DNA from: Stichopus chloronotus
Taxonomy: Eukaryota > Echinodermata > Holothuroidea > Aspidochirotida > Stichopodidae
DNA length: 64,000 nucleotides
Assembly: GCA_021234535.1 (NCBI GenBank)
Contig: CM037846.1
Coordinates: 13,780,705-13,844,704 of the forward strand
Reading direction: 5' to 3'
Of the stretch, positions 1 through 12,061 are shown piece after piece; position 1 is the stretch's first letter; each line of letters begins with the position of its first letter. Position numbers and translations under genes: made by a program. The notes beneath the pieces are model-generated. The model did no database searches. It saw only the letters and a program-made list of their open reading frames with translations, and was not told where the DNA came from.

Positions 1-760
1 TCGGTTCGTCTTGACTAAAAAATCCATGACACTCACAAAAACTACATAATCGTTTTAATCTTTAACTTAAATTTCCTCTTTCAAACTTCGAGATACCAGT
101 CCCCGAACTTAGGCAATATGCTAATTTATGAAGCACATTAATACCTTATCTCAACCCCATATGTAATCCCCCATTCTATGGGAGAAGAATCAATGGTAAC
201 CGCATCATAACAAGAATTGTACGGACTCTATCGACTGCAACAAAACATCAATTGGATTTACTAGTGACAAGCATTGCGTTATCTTTTGAATTGCAATTTG
301 TAATACCCCTCCCCTTTTACTACATAAATACATTCCGTTTGCATATTTAAATATAATTGAAGTAGCATTACATGAAACAAATGCGACCTTCAACTTATTT
401 CCCATCATTTCTATCAGCCTTGCCTGAGGTTTTGTTTCTCTTGAAAGATATACATAGGCATATTGTCTAGCCAGCAAACCTCGTGACCTCAAAATATCCT
501 TGATCGACAAAAAACTGCTTAGAGTTATCCTTTAAAGAGGGAGCACAATTTATGCAATTTAATTTAAATTTTTGTTCAGTCAAATGTTTTGCAAGTTTGA
601 CCTTGATAAGCTGGTTTCTGTTTTCGTAACCATAACTTTGATGGGCGTTGTAAATAAACACACAAACACATCTCAGTCGCTACCGTAGTAGTTAGAATCT
701 GCTACATATACGAAGTGAAATCATGTTTGTTCAGGCTTGGTGATTGTAGATATTCGTAAT
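1..760. other. Gene-less flank upstream of the GPCR
   Basis: No gene is recognised here. A 101-codon frame is open on the minus strand at 205-510 and a 64-codon frame at 467-661, but neither shows a family motif and no splice pattern joins them. The sequence is plain AT-rich DNA. Confidence 0.5.
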
Positions 761-763
761 AGT

Positions 764-772
764 TATAAAAGG
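764..772 (+). promoter_or_regulatory. Probable TATA box of the GPCR gene
   Basis: The sequence TATAAAAGG is a textbook TATA element. It lies about 55 bases before the ATG at 823. An initiator-like TTACATC at 796-802 is about 34 bases downstream, close to the usual spacing. This implies a short 5' UTR with no upstream exon. The motif and spacing are seen directly; promoter activity is inferred. Confidence 0.5.
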
Positions 773-822
773 AGGACATACTTACAGTTTCATCCTTACA
801 TCTGAAAAAGAAGAAAACAAAG

Positions 823-1553
823 ATGGAGACTACTTTGGGAAATCTCAACCAGACGACTTCATTTGTAATCGAGAGAGACTCTTTCGGACAAGTTCCCGCA
901 TTCGTTAGAATATATCTCGCTACTTTAACATTGATAGCTGGTGTTCTCGGACTGCTTGGAAACACATTGACATTTCTCGCCTTTGCTGTGTCCGAAAAAC
1001 TACAAACAAAAACAAACGTATTTGTTGTAAATTTGGCTAGTGCTGACTTTGTGACGTCGATGTTGGCGGGTGTAATCGCGTGGTCAGGAGTCGCAGATAT
1101 CGATCCTAGTCTCCCATGGATCAATGTTTTGTGCGCCATCACCATGGGGATTGTTTTCTGCTCAATCGGAAGTAGCCTCTTTTCTCTTGCTTTCATCGCT
1201 CTAAACAGATTTATTCTGATAACCAAGACAAGGGAAACGTACGACAATATTTTTGGAGTCCGGAATGTGACTGTTTTCATTCTCATTACCTGGTTGTATC
1301 CGTTGTCACTTACCACTATTCCACTTCTTTCCGGTGTTGGTAAACTCGGATTCGATGAAGTTTCTCACACTTGCGATACGATACCAGGCCACAGATGGTC
1401 ACGCCTTTATGATATGTTAGTGGTCTGTCTTCTCGTGCCATTACCAATGGCGGTAATTACATTTAGTTACCTCGGCATTTTCCATTTCGTCAAGAGACAC
1501 AACGAAAGGATCGGAACCACAAGGAGTGTACTGAAGGACACATCCCAAGAAAG
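823..1553 (+). CDS. GPCR exon 1 (TM1-TM5)
   Basis: Encodes residues 1-243 and two bases of codon 244. Read past the donor, the frame meets TGA at 1555-1557, so the apparent 244-residue protein is an artefact of reading into the intron. Confidence 0.9.
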
Positions 1554-4032
1554 GTGAAGTATTAAACAAATGTTTAGAGTTAGGGTGTAAAGGTCCATTA
1601 CCACTTGTTTCCAAACCGGTCCAGTGTGATAATGAAATATTATATGATGAAGCTTAATGTTTGTCACGTTTTTAGTTAAGTTTAGGAGATTTATATGTAA
1701 TATTTAAAAATAATTCTTTTACAGACGCTACGCAAAAAATTTAGAAAAAAAAAATACACGAGCAACAGAAATGAAACTAGAAAAAGATTCAGATCGAAAA
1801 CAGCCATGCAAATAAAATTGAAAAGAGCTTGTGACTTTCTTAAATTGGTTAGTTTAAAGTCCAACACACACTCACACAAAAAGCGATGGATGATATTAAA
1901 AACTCATGATTCCTACCAAGTCTGGAACTTGTATTTTTATTTTACTTCTTCTCATGTGTAAAAGTTTATTCAGTTTTCATTTGAAATCCAGTGGTGAATT
2001 TAACAGTCAGCAGTTATCAGCAAAGTGCTGACATCTAACTCCCACAAAACAGGAAACTAAGCCCTTTGTTGTACAGGACGTGTATTACGCACCAGCTCTG
2101 GCTGCATTCGTAATACGTTAAAAAGGTACATACCTGCTTGAGAGGGTTACTTGTTGTGTCGCGTCGCCTCTGCAGTCTGCCTTAAGAACGTCGAAAAATC
2201 CCCGGCCTCTGAATGTGGCGATTGAACATGAAAATGAATGCCAACGAATAGCAACAAATACCAATTCCTCTACGAAAGGGGGGGTTTTTAATTAGAGAGC
2301 ACCCTTCAAATGTTTCAATCATGTGTGTTTTGAATATTTATATAATTCCACTGTCCCAAAATGTGGAACCCAACGGAGCTTTCGAAATAGACCTTTTTTT
2401 ATATAAACAAAACAATCTACACATTAATGTATGTCATCCCATGGACCCCATGTGGTTGTTGAATGTGGTGTTGATACGTTCATGTTCCCCATATTTTTGA
2501 GATAAGGTGAACTCATTTTTCCTCTCCCTACTTTCTGTAAGTTGATTAAAAAAAAAATGGTAAAAGTGAAAGTGTATTATCCCTGTTCTAAATGAAAGTA
2601 ACATAATTAAGCAAAATTTCAAAAATCAGAAAGGTTGGGAAATGCCATTTCCTTCAATCTGAAAGGTTTTTGTACACACAAAATGGTCCCAGTAAGATCG
2701 ATTTGATCGAGTCCATGAGAGAAATATATAACCCTAATAAAGTCATTACTGCTTCCCAATTTCAACCCTTAGCTCAGAGTCTGCGTACGCCAGTGGTCGA
2801 AGAACCAGAAGGTGAGGGGGTGGGGTAGTGTTTTCAGTTGCAACGTTTGCCAAGTGAAATAAATGAAAAGGATCTACAATTCCGATCATAAGATCATCGA
2901 ATCATCTCAACCCATCTGACATGTATCACTGCTTATCATAGACTGAAGTATCTCATGATTGAGATATTGCATAAATGAGAACCAAACTTATAGGCTGGGT
3001 ACATGCAGCTTAGGACATCCAGGAAATGCTGTGTCCGGACATCTGGTGGAGGGGTGGAAAGTCAAAGATGTTCTTGTACCCTCCTCGCCAACTGATGGTA
3101 GTGCTCCGCATGGATAGATCTCACTACCCCAATATACTTTTTTTCACTCCCCTGACCTACTTTTTTGAGAAGTATCTCAGGCCAGATGTCAAGCAGCCAC
3201 TTCAGTATCCAGTATCACTCAATTGCTTTGCCCATTCGCTGGGTCCGAAGGGTCACTTTGATACCGAAATTACCCTACCCACCACAACTTGGAGAAAAGT
3301 TTAGGAGATTCAGCCAGAAACTGCTGACAAATCCTCCCTTAAATTCTCCACTGTCAAAATCATTTACCAAAGATTTTGTAATGGATTTTAGTAGCAAACA
3401 GCTAAATAAATTTATCAAACATGTCAATAAATAATTTTTATGTACTATGGGTTCTAATCTTTCTAAGCCAAGTTCTTTCTTCAAATAGTTACAAAACATT
3501 TGAATTTCAGTTGAGATTACTACAGTAACACATGTGGTTTGTAAGTTCATAGTATCTACTGCAGTGTGAACGTCACAATCTCACCACAATCCCTGGAAAT
3601 ATCTCAAGGAGTTGAACCTTACTTTGTTTCTACCTACTCCTCTCTCCAATTAGGTTATCAAACGGTGTCAGACTGCAGTCAACAACTGCAACAGGAAACA
3701 GACGTATGAGGAAGGAGATTGACATATCAAAAAACCTGCTTTGTGTCATCGTGACGTTTGTAATTTGCATGACACCTCTTCTACTAGCAGAGATAATTGA
3801 CGCTGGACCGATTGTGATTCTACATGCGGAGCTACTGGTTGCAAGCAACAGCTTCATGAATCCCTTACTATACGGTACCAGACACCCTCATTTTAAAAGG
3901 GTCTTTGAATGCATTTTTAAAGGACAATGGCAAGATGTGCCGAAGCCATCCAGATTTCTTCGCCTCTTCATAACTCGAGAGACTTCCAATGGAAGCACGA
4001 TGTCTTTCTCGGATGCAACAACATCGGTCTAA
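823..4032 (+). CDS. Class A G-protein-coupled receptor, Tre1/moody/melatonin-receptor-like orphan (join 823-1553, 3654-4032)
   Basis: The spliced product is a 369-residue seven-helix plasma-membrane receptor. Exon 1 carries TM1-TM5 and exon 2 carries TM6, TM7 and the tail. Landmarks are an N-glycosylation sequon at N9, GN at 46-47 in TM1, NLASAD at 70-75 in TM2 (D75), C104 before TM3, NRF at 128-130 in place of D/ERY, W157 in TM4, C184 in the second extracellular loop (expected to pair with C104), prolines at 206 and 208 in TM5, P285 in TM6 and NPLLY at 313-317 in TM7. The TM6 motif reads C-M-T-P, so the usual toggle tryptophan is absent. The NR(Y/F) motif is typical of the Tre1/moody/GPR84/melatonin-like group, so an orphan member is the best call. 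The ligand is unknown. The junction is phase 2 (AG|G = Arg244), donor AAG|GTGAAG and acceptor TTAG|G, and restores one open frame. The start has a good context (AAAG before ATGG). Confidence 0.9.
1554..3653 (+). other. GPCR intron 1
   Basis: A 2.1-kb intron between TM5 and TM6 with GTGAAG at the donor and a pyrimidine-rich CCAATTAG acceptor. It has no coding content. It holds one copy (about 2990-3115) of a dispersed repeat also seen near 42 and 57 kb. Confidence 0.8.
2990..3115 (+). repeat. Dispersed repeat copy (family also at 41.6, 42.1-42.5 and 57.3 kb)
   Basis: The stretch from the GGCTGGGTACATGCAGCTT-like start to GCTCCGCATGGATAGAT lines up by eye with 42358-42490. Shared blocks include CAACTGATGG or CAACCGATGG followed by GCTCCGC. 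The copies are diverged and no coding frame is shared. Confidence 0.5.
3654..4032 (+). CDS. GPCR exon 2 (TM6, TM7, C-tail)
   Basis: Begins with the G completing Arg244, then an intracellular loop 3 rich in Ser/Thr/Arg, TM6 with C-M-T-P, and TM7 with NPLLY. A tail of about 50 residues with serine/threonine-rich stretches ends at TAA 4030-4032. The acceptor AG is at 3652-3653. The ATG at 3706 is internal and not a start. Confidence 0.9.
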
Positions 4033-7000
4033 ATTCACGAGTCTGATTGACTACCTCAGGCTATGGTTTAGTCACAAGGTGCTGCGGACTCACTCACTGT
4101 TACAATTATACTGTTATATGCAATTTCATCTGAAGATTCTCTGAAGGACTATGGGTATCTTATCGAATTGAGTGAAGTAACTTAAGCTAACATTTCATAG
4201 ACAAACATTTTAGACATGCCTTTGTTGTGATGACTTCAAGACTTTATTTTGATGAGTGTAGACACCTCCAGAAAGTTACCAAGTGTCCAAACGTACATAT
4301 ACATTAACCAATACCGTGAGAGTTCTTCCATATTTATACTTCAACGGTTTGAAACTTCGAAGAGAGTATATCATGCGATCTCGACAAACGCTTGAAGAAA
4401 GGCATATATTTAAGACGAACATGAGAAACGAAAGTATGAAATCTTCAACAATGAAATCATTAAATCATAGTTGTCATCTTTGTCATCATTGAATAGTACT
4501 ATCACAGGAACAACCTACAACTCGAAGCCGAAATGAATCAAGTGATAACTTCTTGTTTTACTTAATTTGTTGTTGAATGTGGTTTTAAATGCTTGACTGT
4601 TTTAATTTTATTTATTGAACACGCACTGGACAAAGATGAAAAAGAGTATCTACTTTGAAACATCCAGTCAGGTGAAGCTGGACATTTGTGTACTACTAAT
4701 TGACAAGTAAACATATTTCAAATATTGTCCTGTAAGGAGTTTTGGCCAATAAGAAGTTTGGCTATTATTGTAAAGAAGTAAATCATTTGTTTATAGTACC
4801 TTTTGGGTAATAGATATGTAAGATATTTTCTAAAATGTCATTAGTTTAACCACTATTTTCAATCTGAAATATCTCATAATCATCTCTATGATAGGAAAAT
4901 GTAACGCTCTACAAAGCTTTAATAGCTAAGTTAATGTTAGGTTTGTGTTATTGTTAAAGGTAAAATTCACTTTGGATTACCTTAGTTTACAAATTCCACG
5001 AATATTACAGTGCTAACATGTAATTACAATGTATATATGAATTACGATAGTGTCGGGCAAACAAGTGATGAAATTTCATATAGGCTTCTGACGTAGGAGA
5101 AATCTGGAAGAGAGTGAGGGGTGCCAACAAAATGGCATGCTGAAGCTTCTAGAAAAAAAAAGGCAGTTTGAGAAACAACAGTTTTGTGTAAAAAAAATAA
5201 TAATAAAATGCTACCACCATACATCTCTCTTTTTTGCGAGACGGACGATTACAGTGTTTAAAATTCGCTTAGGGTAGCTTATACCAATGACAATTGTACT
5301 GTTTATTCCTCGGCAATCTGTAAAAGCAAAACAACTTAGATAGGAGCCTTGAAAAAGTCTCATCACGGAGCAGCCAACAATTGGATATCAACATGTGGGA
5401 CAATTCCATCAAACCGCAAATACACACATACATTTATCATTATCACATTTACTCAATATATAATAGTTTTTCAATGACATTATGATGCTCTAGCGGGGAA
5501 TTAACTCGGACCGACTATGATGTTGAAAAATTGTAAGTTTTTCGGTTTATTACCGCTGACAAGGATTGTTTTCATCAACCGTCTGCGACAGAATGTGGAA
5601 AATGATTTGTGAGGTTCGTCCCTCTTTTTTTTACACATCTCCCTTTTACCAAGATTGCAGTTACAAAGTTACCATACCCACTTTTTGAAATCTACAGTCC
5701 CATAGACACCTTTCTTTATAATACTTGGAGCGGGATCTATTTATGTTAAGTGTGTCACAGCTGTGAGTGCACAAAGATGAGCAGGCTCTGAAAGTCACGT
5801 AAAATAAGTCCATTACTCTATAACAACGAACTGTGACGATGCTGAAGATCGTGTGACAGGAAAATGACATTAACTATTTGGGTGCATCCAGCATACAAAA
5901 TATTAAAAATTGCCACAAATTCCATTAAAATCAAAGATTGACAGATTGACAGGCAAATTAGTGTCTCACAGTTGTATCATGAAGAAATATTGTGTCGTGA
6001 AGAGATATGATATGTTTTATGTAAATCCTTTGGATAACCTTTACTTCAAGGACATTTGAGAATTTTTGATGCCCGGACGATTTTATTTTGGAAGCATGTA
6101 TTTTCTCCTTCAAAAATATCGATATTTATCAATGTGAAACATATTAAGTAGAAGGCAAAATACATAGACTGAAAAAAAGAAATATTTACACTGTGCAACA
6201 CTCCACGTCATCTGATTGCATTTTTCTCAAACTTTGAAATGTATGTCATTCCAAAAAAACGGAATAAATATAAACGAAACTCCAAAGGATTTTCACTCAG
6301 GGTTTTACTTTGCAGCTTCTGAGCGAAGGGTGCTCCTTTCTAGAGGCGTGTCACACAACCTTTAACTGTTTTATTTCAGACACACTTATAATGACGTGAC
6401 TGTTAACCTTGTGATGTCAAGTAGTATTTTTACTGTCGACACCCTATAGGAAAATCTACATATGTATTTGCAAATGCATACTTTATAGTCAAGGCGCATT
6501 GATGATAATGTAATACATGTTTGTGGTGTTAAGAGACAATCGGATATCCATGTGAACTAACATCCTTCAATCTGTCATACATCTGCTCATCTTGTCAGGA
6601 ATTCTGTTCATATCAGGAATTTTATTTCTCCCTTTCTGCTACATGGTAATAATCTTGGAGTGCTCCCGCAGAATAGATCGTATCAAATTGGGCCCTTTCA
6701 AATTGAATATTTAGACAGTGACCACCCTCAGAACATGAAGTAATTGAAAGCCCCGGGGTTGTCTTAATACAGATTATAAAATTTCATTTTATCTTTCTCA
6801 AAGATATTACGGTGATTTATATTAAGCCATGAAAGCTCAAACACGTTGGCCACAACGTGTTATAGTAGATAGATTTTATCGACTTGTTTATTCCTGCTGA
6901 AATCAAATACATCCATTAGCGAAAACACTGTCACTATCACTATCACTGAAAAATAACTATGTATTTGTATTTTGGATGACTTATCTATCCATTGGACTTA

Positions 7001-7370
7001 CGTTTGAGAACTTCAGTAACAAGGAAGAGACAGTTGACGCTGACATAGATATGGAAAGAAAATTAAATGAAAGCCACAATAAATAAGAAACTATTTTACG
7101 TTTTCAAAGACTACCCAATCGACATTGATGGATCAGTTCGTATATACTATTCACACTAGATGACAGTAGTTCACTAAAACTGCGAAGTGCGTGATTCTGC
7201 TTGTGCAAAGATCAGTGGATATTATAGGTGGACCTGCATAAAACAGGAGGTATTTGTCATTACCGAAGATACGAAGTGCTGAGATTTTTATCTAAAAGTA
7301 AGCAAAATCCATAGCTAAGTTTTGCTTAATATAAAATTCAAGCTGACACAAACAGTAAAACTGTACTTTT
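4033..7370. other. 3' flank of the GPCR and intergenic DNA
   Basis: Presumed 3' UTR followed by AT-rich intergenic sequence. No AATAAA lies within the first kilobase; the first clear one seen is at 5202-5207 in an A-rich run, so the transcript end is uncertain. No exon-like segment was recognised. Confidence 0.4.
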
Positions 7371-7399
7371 TTTCTTTCTTTCTTAATTTTTTTGCTGTA

Positions 7400-8636
7400 T
7401 TTATTTCTTTTAATTTTACATTAAAAACATGTATTTAGTTATATTATTTATTTCTTTTATTTATTTCTTTATTTTTTTTTATTTTTTTTTTATTATTTTT
7501 ATTTATTTTTTATTTTTTATTTTATTTATTTATTTATTTTGTATTTATTTATTCTATTTATTTATTTTTCTTTATTATTTATTTCTTTATTTATTTATTT
7601 ATCTATTTATTTCTTTATTTATGATTTATTGATTTGATTGATTTATTGATTATTGCTTTATTGATTTATGATTATTGATTTATTGATTTATGATTATTGA
7701 TTTATGCTTATTCTTTATTGATTATTGCTTTATGATTATTGATTTATTGATTTATGATTTATTGCTTTAGATTTATGATTTATGATTATGTTTATTGATT
7801 TAGTGATTTATTGATTTATTTATTTATTTATTTATTTATATCTATTATTTTTTATTTTTATTTATTTTTTATTTATTATATTTTTATTATTTTATTTATT
7901 TATTTATTATTTAATTTATTTATTTATTATTTATTATTATTATTTCTTTATTTATTTTATTTATTATTTATTATTTATTTATTTATTTCTTATTATTTAT
8001 TCATTTTTATTTTTATTTTTATTTATTATTCTTTATTATTATTTATTTATTTATTTATTATTTTTATTTATTTCTTTCTTTATTTTTCTTTATTTATTTA
8101 TTTATTTATTTCTTTCTTTATTTTCTTTTTTTTTTTTTTTTTTTTTTATTTTTTTCTTTATTTCTTTCTTTCTTTATTTATTATTTCTTTTTTTTTCATT
8201 TATTTTTTCTTTATTCGTTTTATTTATTTCTTTATTATTTCTTTTTTATTTATTTATTTATTTATTCTTTCTTTCTTTTTTTTTTATTTATTTCTTTCTT
8301 TATTTTCTTGATTTTTATTCTTTCTCTTCTTTTCTTGATTCTTCTTCTGCTTTCTTGATTTATTGCTTTCTTTCTTATTCTTGCTTTCTCTTTCTTTATT
8401 TTTTCTTCTTTCTTTCTTTCTTTCTTTCTTCTTATTTCTTCTTCTTCCTTCTTCCTTCTTTTTCTTTCTTTCTTTCTTGCTTTCTTGCTTTCTTGCTTTC
8501 TTGCTTTCTTGCTTTCTTGCTTTCTTGCTTTCTTGCTTTCTTGCTTTCTTGCTTTCTCTCTTTCTTTCTTTTTTCTTTCTTTTTTTCTTTCCTTCTTATT
8601 TTTCTTTTTTTCTTTTCTTTCTTTCTTTCTTTCAAA
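7400..8636. repeat. Compound TTTA / TGATTTAT / TTTC microsatellite, about 1.2 kb
   Basis: Nearly pure T-rich simple sequence in successive zones: mostly TTTA repeats (about 7430-7625), GATTTAT and GATTATT variants (about 7625-7810), mixed TTTA/TTTC (about 7810-8300), then TTTC with TTCTT variants, ending in perfect TTTC repeats before 8633. Long open frames across it read as Phe/Leu/Ile/Tyr strings and are not genes. Confidence 0.95.
8473..8556. repeat. Perfect 8-bp tandem repeat TTTCTTGC, 10 copies
   Basis: TTGC recurs at exactly 8-base steps from 8477 to 8549 with no substitution, inside the TTTC tract. It looks like a recent expansion of one mutated double unit. Confidence 0.95.
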
Positions 8637-9082
8637 AATGATGAGACACTTTTACTCAAACTTACAACACTCAAACTAATTCATTGATCTTCCAAAAATA
8701 ATACTCTAGACAGTGTTAGTTCTTAGCGACAATTCAGGAGAAAGCTTTGAGAGAAAAAATGCTCTTTTTTACATAAGATGCATCAGAATAATATTTAATA
8801 GGTCATTGAGATTAACGGATTTTTGTATTAAAGAAGGATGGAAGGTTTATACTTGTTTGCTCAACGGGTAATCATAAGAAAAGGACTATTTCGTGGTTTT
8901 TGTAGCAAATGCGGACAGTACTAGTTGTGTAGAAGTGTATCGTCACTTTTGTCGAGATTTGTCTGAGTTGCTCTACACATGTATAGGAATGAATATAGGC
9001 CTACAAAGTAGAGTATACAGAAGGTTTCGAGTTTGTGGGAACAGTTTGAGACCCGTCATGATTGGAAATTGGCGGTGAAGTA

Positions 9083-9246
9083 ACAATAATATTATTACAG
9101 TAAACCGACTTGAATATAGGCTCCAAACATGCCGAACATGCACTGCTGATACTTCTTGTTACAAGGAATATCACCCCAATTTTGAAGATCGATTTTAAAT
9201 CGACGTTTTTTCCTTGTCCCCTCGCATGCTTCTGTATTGTCGAAAT
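9083..9246 (+). repeat. Direct repeat copy 1 (partner at 10658-10790)
   Basis: Starts at CAATAATATTATTACAGTAA and runs through GCTCCAAACATGCCGAACATG to CGAAATT. The first 85 or so bases match the second copy with only a handful of substitutions. An insertion of about 30 bases containing TCGATTTTAAATCGA is present only in this copy. Confidence 0.65.
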
Positions 9247-10657
9247 TTTCAGACTCTATATTTTTTTCTGGAGCTGGGGGGGGGGGGTAATTTTGGAGGA
9301 AACTATTAAAAATAGAATTGGGCATTTTTGGACAAGGTTCATTACAAAATTTAGTTATCAAGATCTATGGGTCTGAGGTTTTAAATTAAAATATTCTGAA
9401 TTTCGACTATGAACATAAAAAGATTAATTTTAACTTGGGGGTTTATTTGTATATATATATATTTTGTTGAATACGAATGATCATGAATTAATAGACTGTT
9501 TTATGGTTTTGTATGCGGACAGAAATGATTGCGTTTAGAAATAACATTGATGGGCATCTGTTGCATTGGTTTGCAAGAGGAGTGTTACTGCAACAGTAGA
9601 ATGGTGGTAGGAAACCCACTTGTAGGATATCATGAAATAGCTCCACGTTCTACCAAACTGCCATAAAGTCAGAACTGTTCATTCAGTTTCACATTAAAAG
9701 AATGGTAGAACGTTGGTAAAGGCTCTTTTTTTACCCTTTTGCAGCTAATTCAAGATTTGTGACCACAATTTTGACATTCCATGAAGCTGGTAACATACTG
9801 AATTCTTGTAATCTACGCAATTTTCTCACGGTTTGCTTAAATTTTCCTGTGGGTTTCATTAACCTATACTGTTGGACACTGTTGTTAGGTCTAAATCAGC
9901 TTAGATGAGAAGGACGGTGTTCGACGCACGTCATGATCAGGGTGTTTTTCACTGCTCAATATTTTATTAATGAACTCAAATGTCTGTCAACTTTTAATTT
10001 TTTTATTCACTCATATGTAACATAACGTAATATGTATAAATATATGTAAGGATATCACTCTAACAACAAAATGTGTAATGCACTCTGAAGTCCGTTGCAA
10101 CTGCTTAAAATTTCTAACATATGGTAGTGCACCATGTACGGTAGAATAGAATGGGTGTCATAATATCACTGTTATATGAATATGAACAAAATTCGTATCC
10201 GTTTAATTTGCATTTTGGGGGTTTCTTTTGGTTAATGATAACACACTTTTTTTCACTCATGTTAACGTGGAAGTCAGGCATAATAGTCATTATGTGTGGC
10301 TACTTATTGTGTAATTACTTTAATACCAGACACTACGTCATCACTGTGAACAATTTGAATAAATAACACATATACATCGATCTTCTTCAACTGACTACCA
10401 AAATTTAGTGCTTTATTTTTTTTTTTTTTTGGGGGGGGGGGGTGTTCTTCGGCTCTTGTTTCAATATCAGAGTTTGAGCCGACTAGTACATCATTTGTAT
10501 CATTCAAAATGTTTGAAATTAGTTTTCTGGTCAACAAGATGGATTGGACTTATGATCATTGACTGAATTTTATTAAGCACATGTGGTGCAAACCTCTACA
10601 TGGATTCAACTGACTTAGTCCTCCCTTTACTCCTTAATAACATTGGCAACATTCACA

Positions 10658-10790
10658 CAATAATATTATTACAGTAAACCAACTTCAATATATGCTCCAA
10701 CCATGGCGAACATGCAATGCTGATATTTCTTGTTGCAAGGAATTGACGCTTTTGCGTGGTCCTCTCTCATGCTTCTGGCCTGTCGAAATT
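10658..10790 (+). repeat. Direct repeat copy 2 (partner at 9083-9246)
   Basis: Matches the first copy in the same orientation about 1.57 kb downstream, ending at the shared CATGCTTCT and TGTCGAAATT blocks. Confidence 0.65.
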
Positions 10791-11936
10791 AACCTTCAAG
10801 TGTAGCTTACAGTTTTCAACTTTACATTCTGTCTTGATATTCGTTATTCACTCTATATTGTTGTCATTAATTTGATTATTAATGTTTTTATGGCTTGAAT
10901 TGTAACTTGCTGGTGTTGTGTTATAGTTCTATCTTACCTGTTTCATACAAACTCATCCGCCTTCATTTTGCACCATTTGACACAATGACGTTCAGCGTCA
11001 TTTCATAGAACCTGTCGCACTTGACTTACTTGAAAAAAAAAGAAAAATCCCTCCCCCGATTCAATGTTGTTATTGTGAGATATTCAAGAACTTCCGATGG
11101 AGCAATCAGCAATCTTGAAATTTGGGATATCTGTTGGTTGGGACAACATTTCGTTTAATAAGTGAATGAGAGCGGGGTACGAGTCCCAACAATAAGATAT
11201 TCAAAACTGAAACAATTTCAGCATTACATAGGGGAAGGTGGTTTCTGCCACACGTGTTTTTTTGTCTTTGTTTTTTGTTTGTCAAGGATTGCTTGAACTC
11301 ATGTACACAGCCATGAGTATACGGTCATGTAGAGAAGCGTTCAAAATTTGTTGGACATTTTTGAGAATCGTGATAGGAACTTCGCTGGAACCCGAACTTG
11401 AATTGTATTATTATCGACATACTTGACTACCAGCCATTGGTTTATATAGAGGCTTGTAGGTAAATGTGTGTTTGATTTTGAAGATAGCATGGTCAGACGA
11501 TATTGCATACTGTATATAGCCCACATATTTACGCATGATTGAGCTCTTTGTATAAATTGAGACAGTGTCATGAAATTCAAACAACGAGAGCTTGAGCATA
11601 ACTGAGCATAACGGAGCATATACTTGTATATATTTGAGAGTGTGTTTGGTAAGTGTGCAGTGTTTGATTGACTGATCCGACCAGTTTTCCTCTTTATTCA
11701 CTTTATCTACATAAGTGCCCTTAATTATTCAGTGGTGAAATCTCTGTTATTACACTTATTCATGTTTGTAACCAGTCGAAAACAAAGACGGCCCGGCTAG
11801 TGCAATTCTGGTTGGCACTGCGTGAAATAGAGGGCGCAGAGAAACCGTTTTCCAGGTAATGGTTAATGCGTTGTATGCGTGCACATGCGCTGGCTGCTGC
11901 TGATGTGAAGAAAAAGTGTCAAGGAATGACGTACTT

Positions 11937-12061
11937 ATGGATGGACTAGTTGTTTGGCCATGGAAAACTCAGACAGACGCGGTGGCCGATCAAGAAACGG
12001 CAACGCACCAGACCGAGTGTTTCCGTGTGGACGGTCATTTAAGGCATGTCGAGATCGCAAG
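11937..12061 (+). CDS. Possible first exon of the NAT-like gene
   Basis: The segment ends in a perfect donor, GCAAG|GTAAGC, in a locally CpG-richer stretch that looks like a gene start. A frame from ATG 11937 is open for 41 codons and ends in phase 2. It joins in frame to the exon at 13500 across a strong acceptor (TTGTTTTCCTAG). Another ATG at 11960 has a better context but reads out of frame with the next exon. The exon may therefore be a 5' UTR, with translation starting at 13528. The donor is seen directly; its coding status is inference. Confidence 0.35.

Larger units (their letters stand above)
8641..11850. other. Intergenic region with internal duplications
   Basis: No convincing gene. 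It contains two diverged copies of a segment of about 85-150 bp (9083-9246 and 10658-10790) and a weakly similar pair near 8955-9060 and 11280-11390. G runs occur near 9275 and 10431. Short open frames here have no recognisable domain. Confidence 0.5.

Noticed and set aside
205..510. 101-codon minus-strand frame near the left edge
   Set aside because: No recognisable motif, no start context of note and no splice partners; length is possible by chance.
7429..8687. Several long open frames of Phe/Leu/Ile/Tyr or Lys/Arg/Glu
   Set aside because: They are translations of the simple-sequence tract and change character exactly with the repeat unit.
11170..11190. GGTACGAGTCC, one mismatch from a tRNA B box
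   Set aside because: No matching A box at the right distance and no cloverleaf arms, so no tRNA or tRNA-derived SINE is called.
11960..12061. 34-codon frame starting at ATG 11960 as the NAT N-terminus
   Set aside because: It ends in phase 0 and joins neither acceptor of the next exon in the NAT frame; a stop follows soon after 13521.
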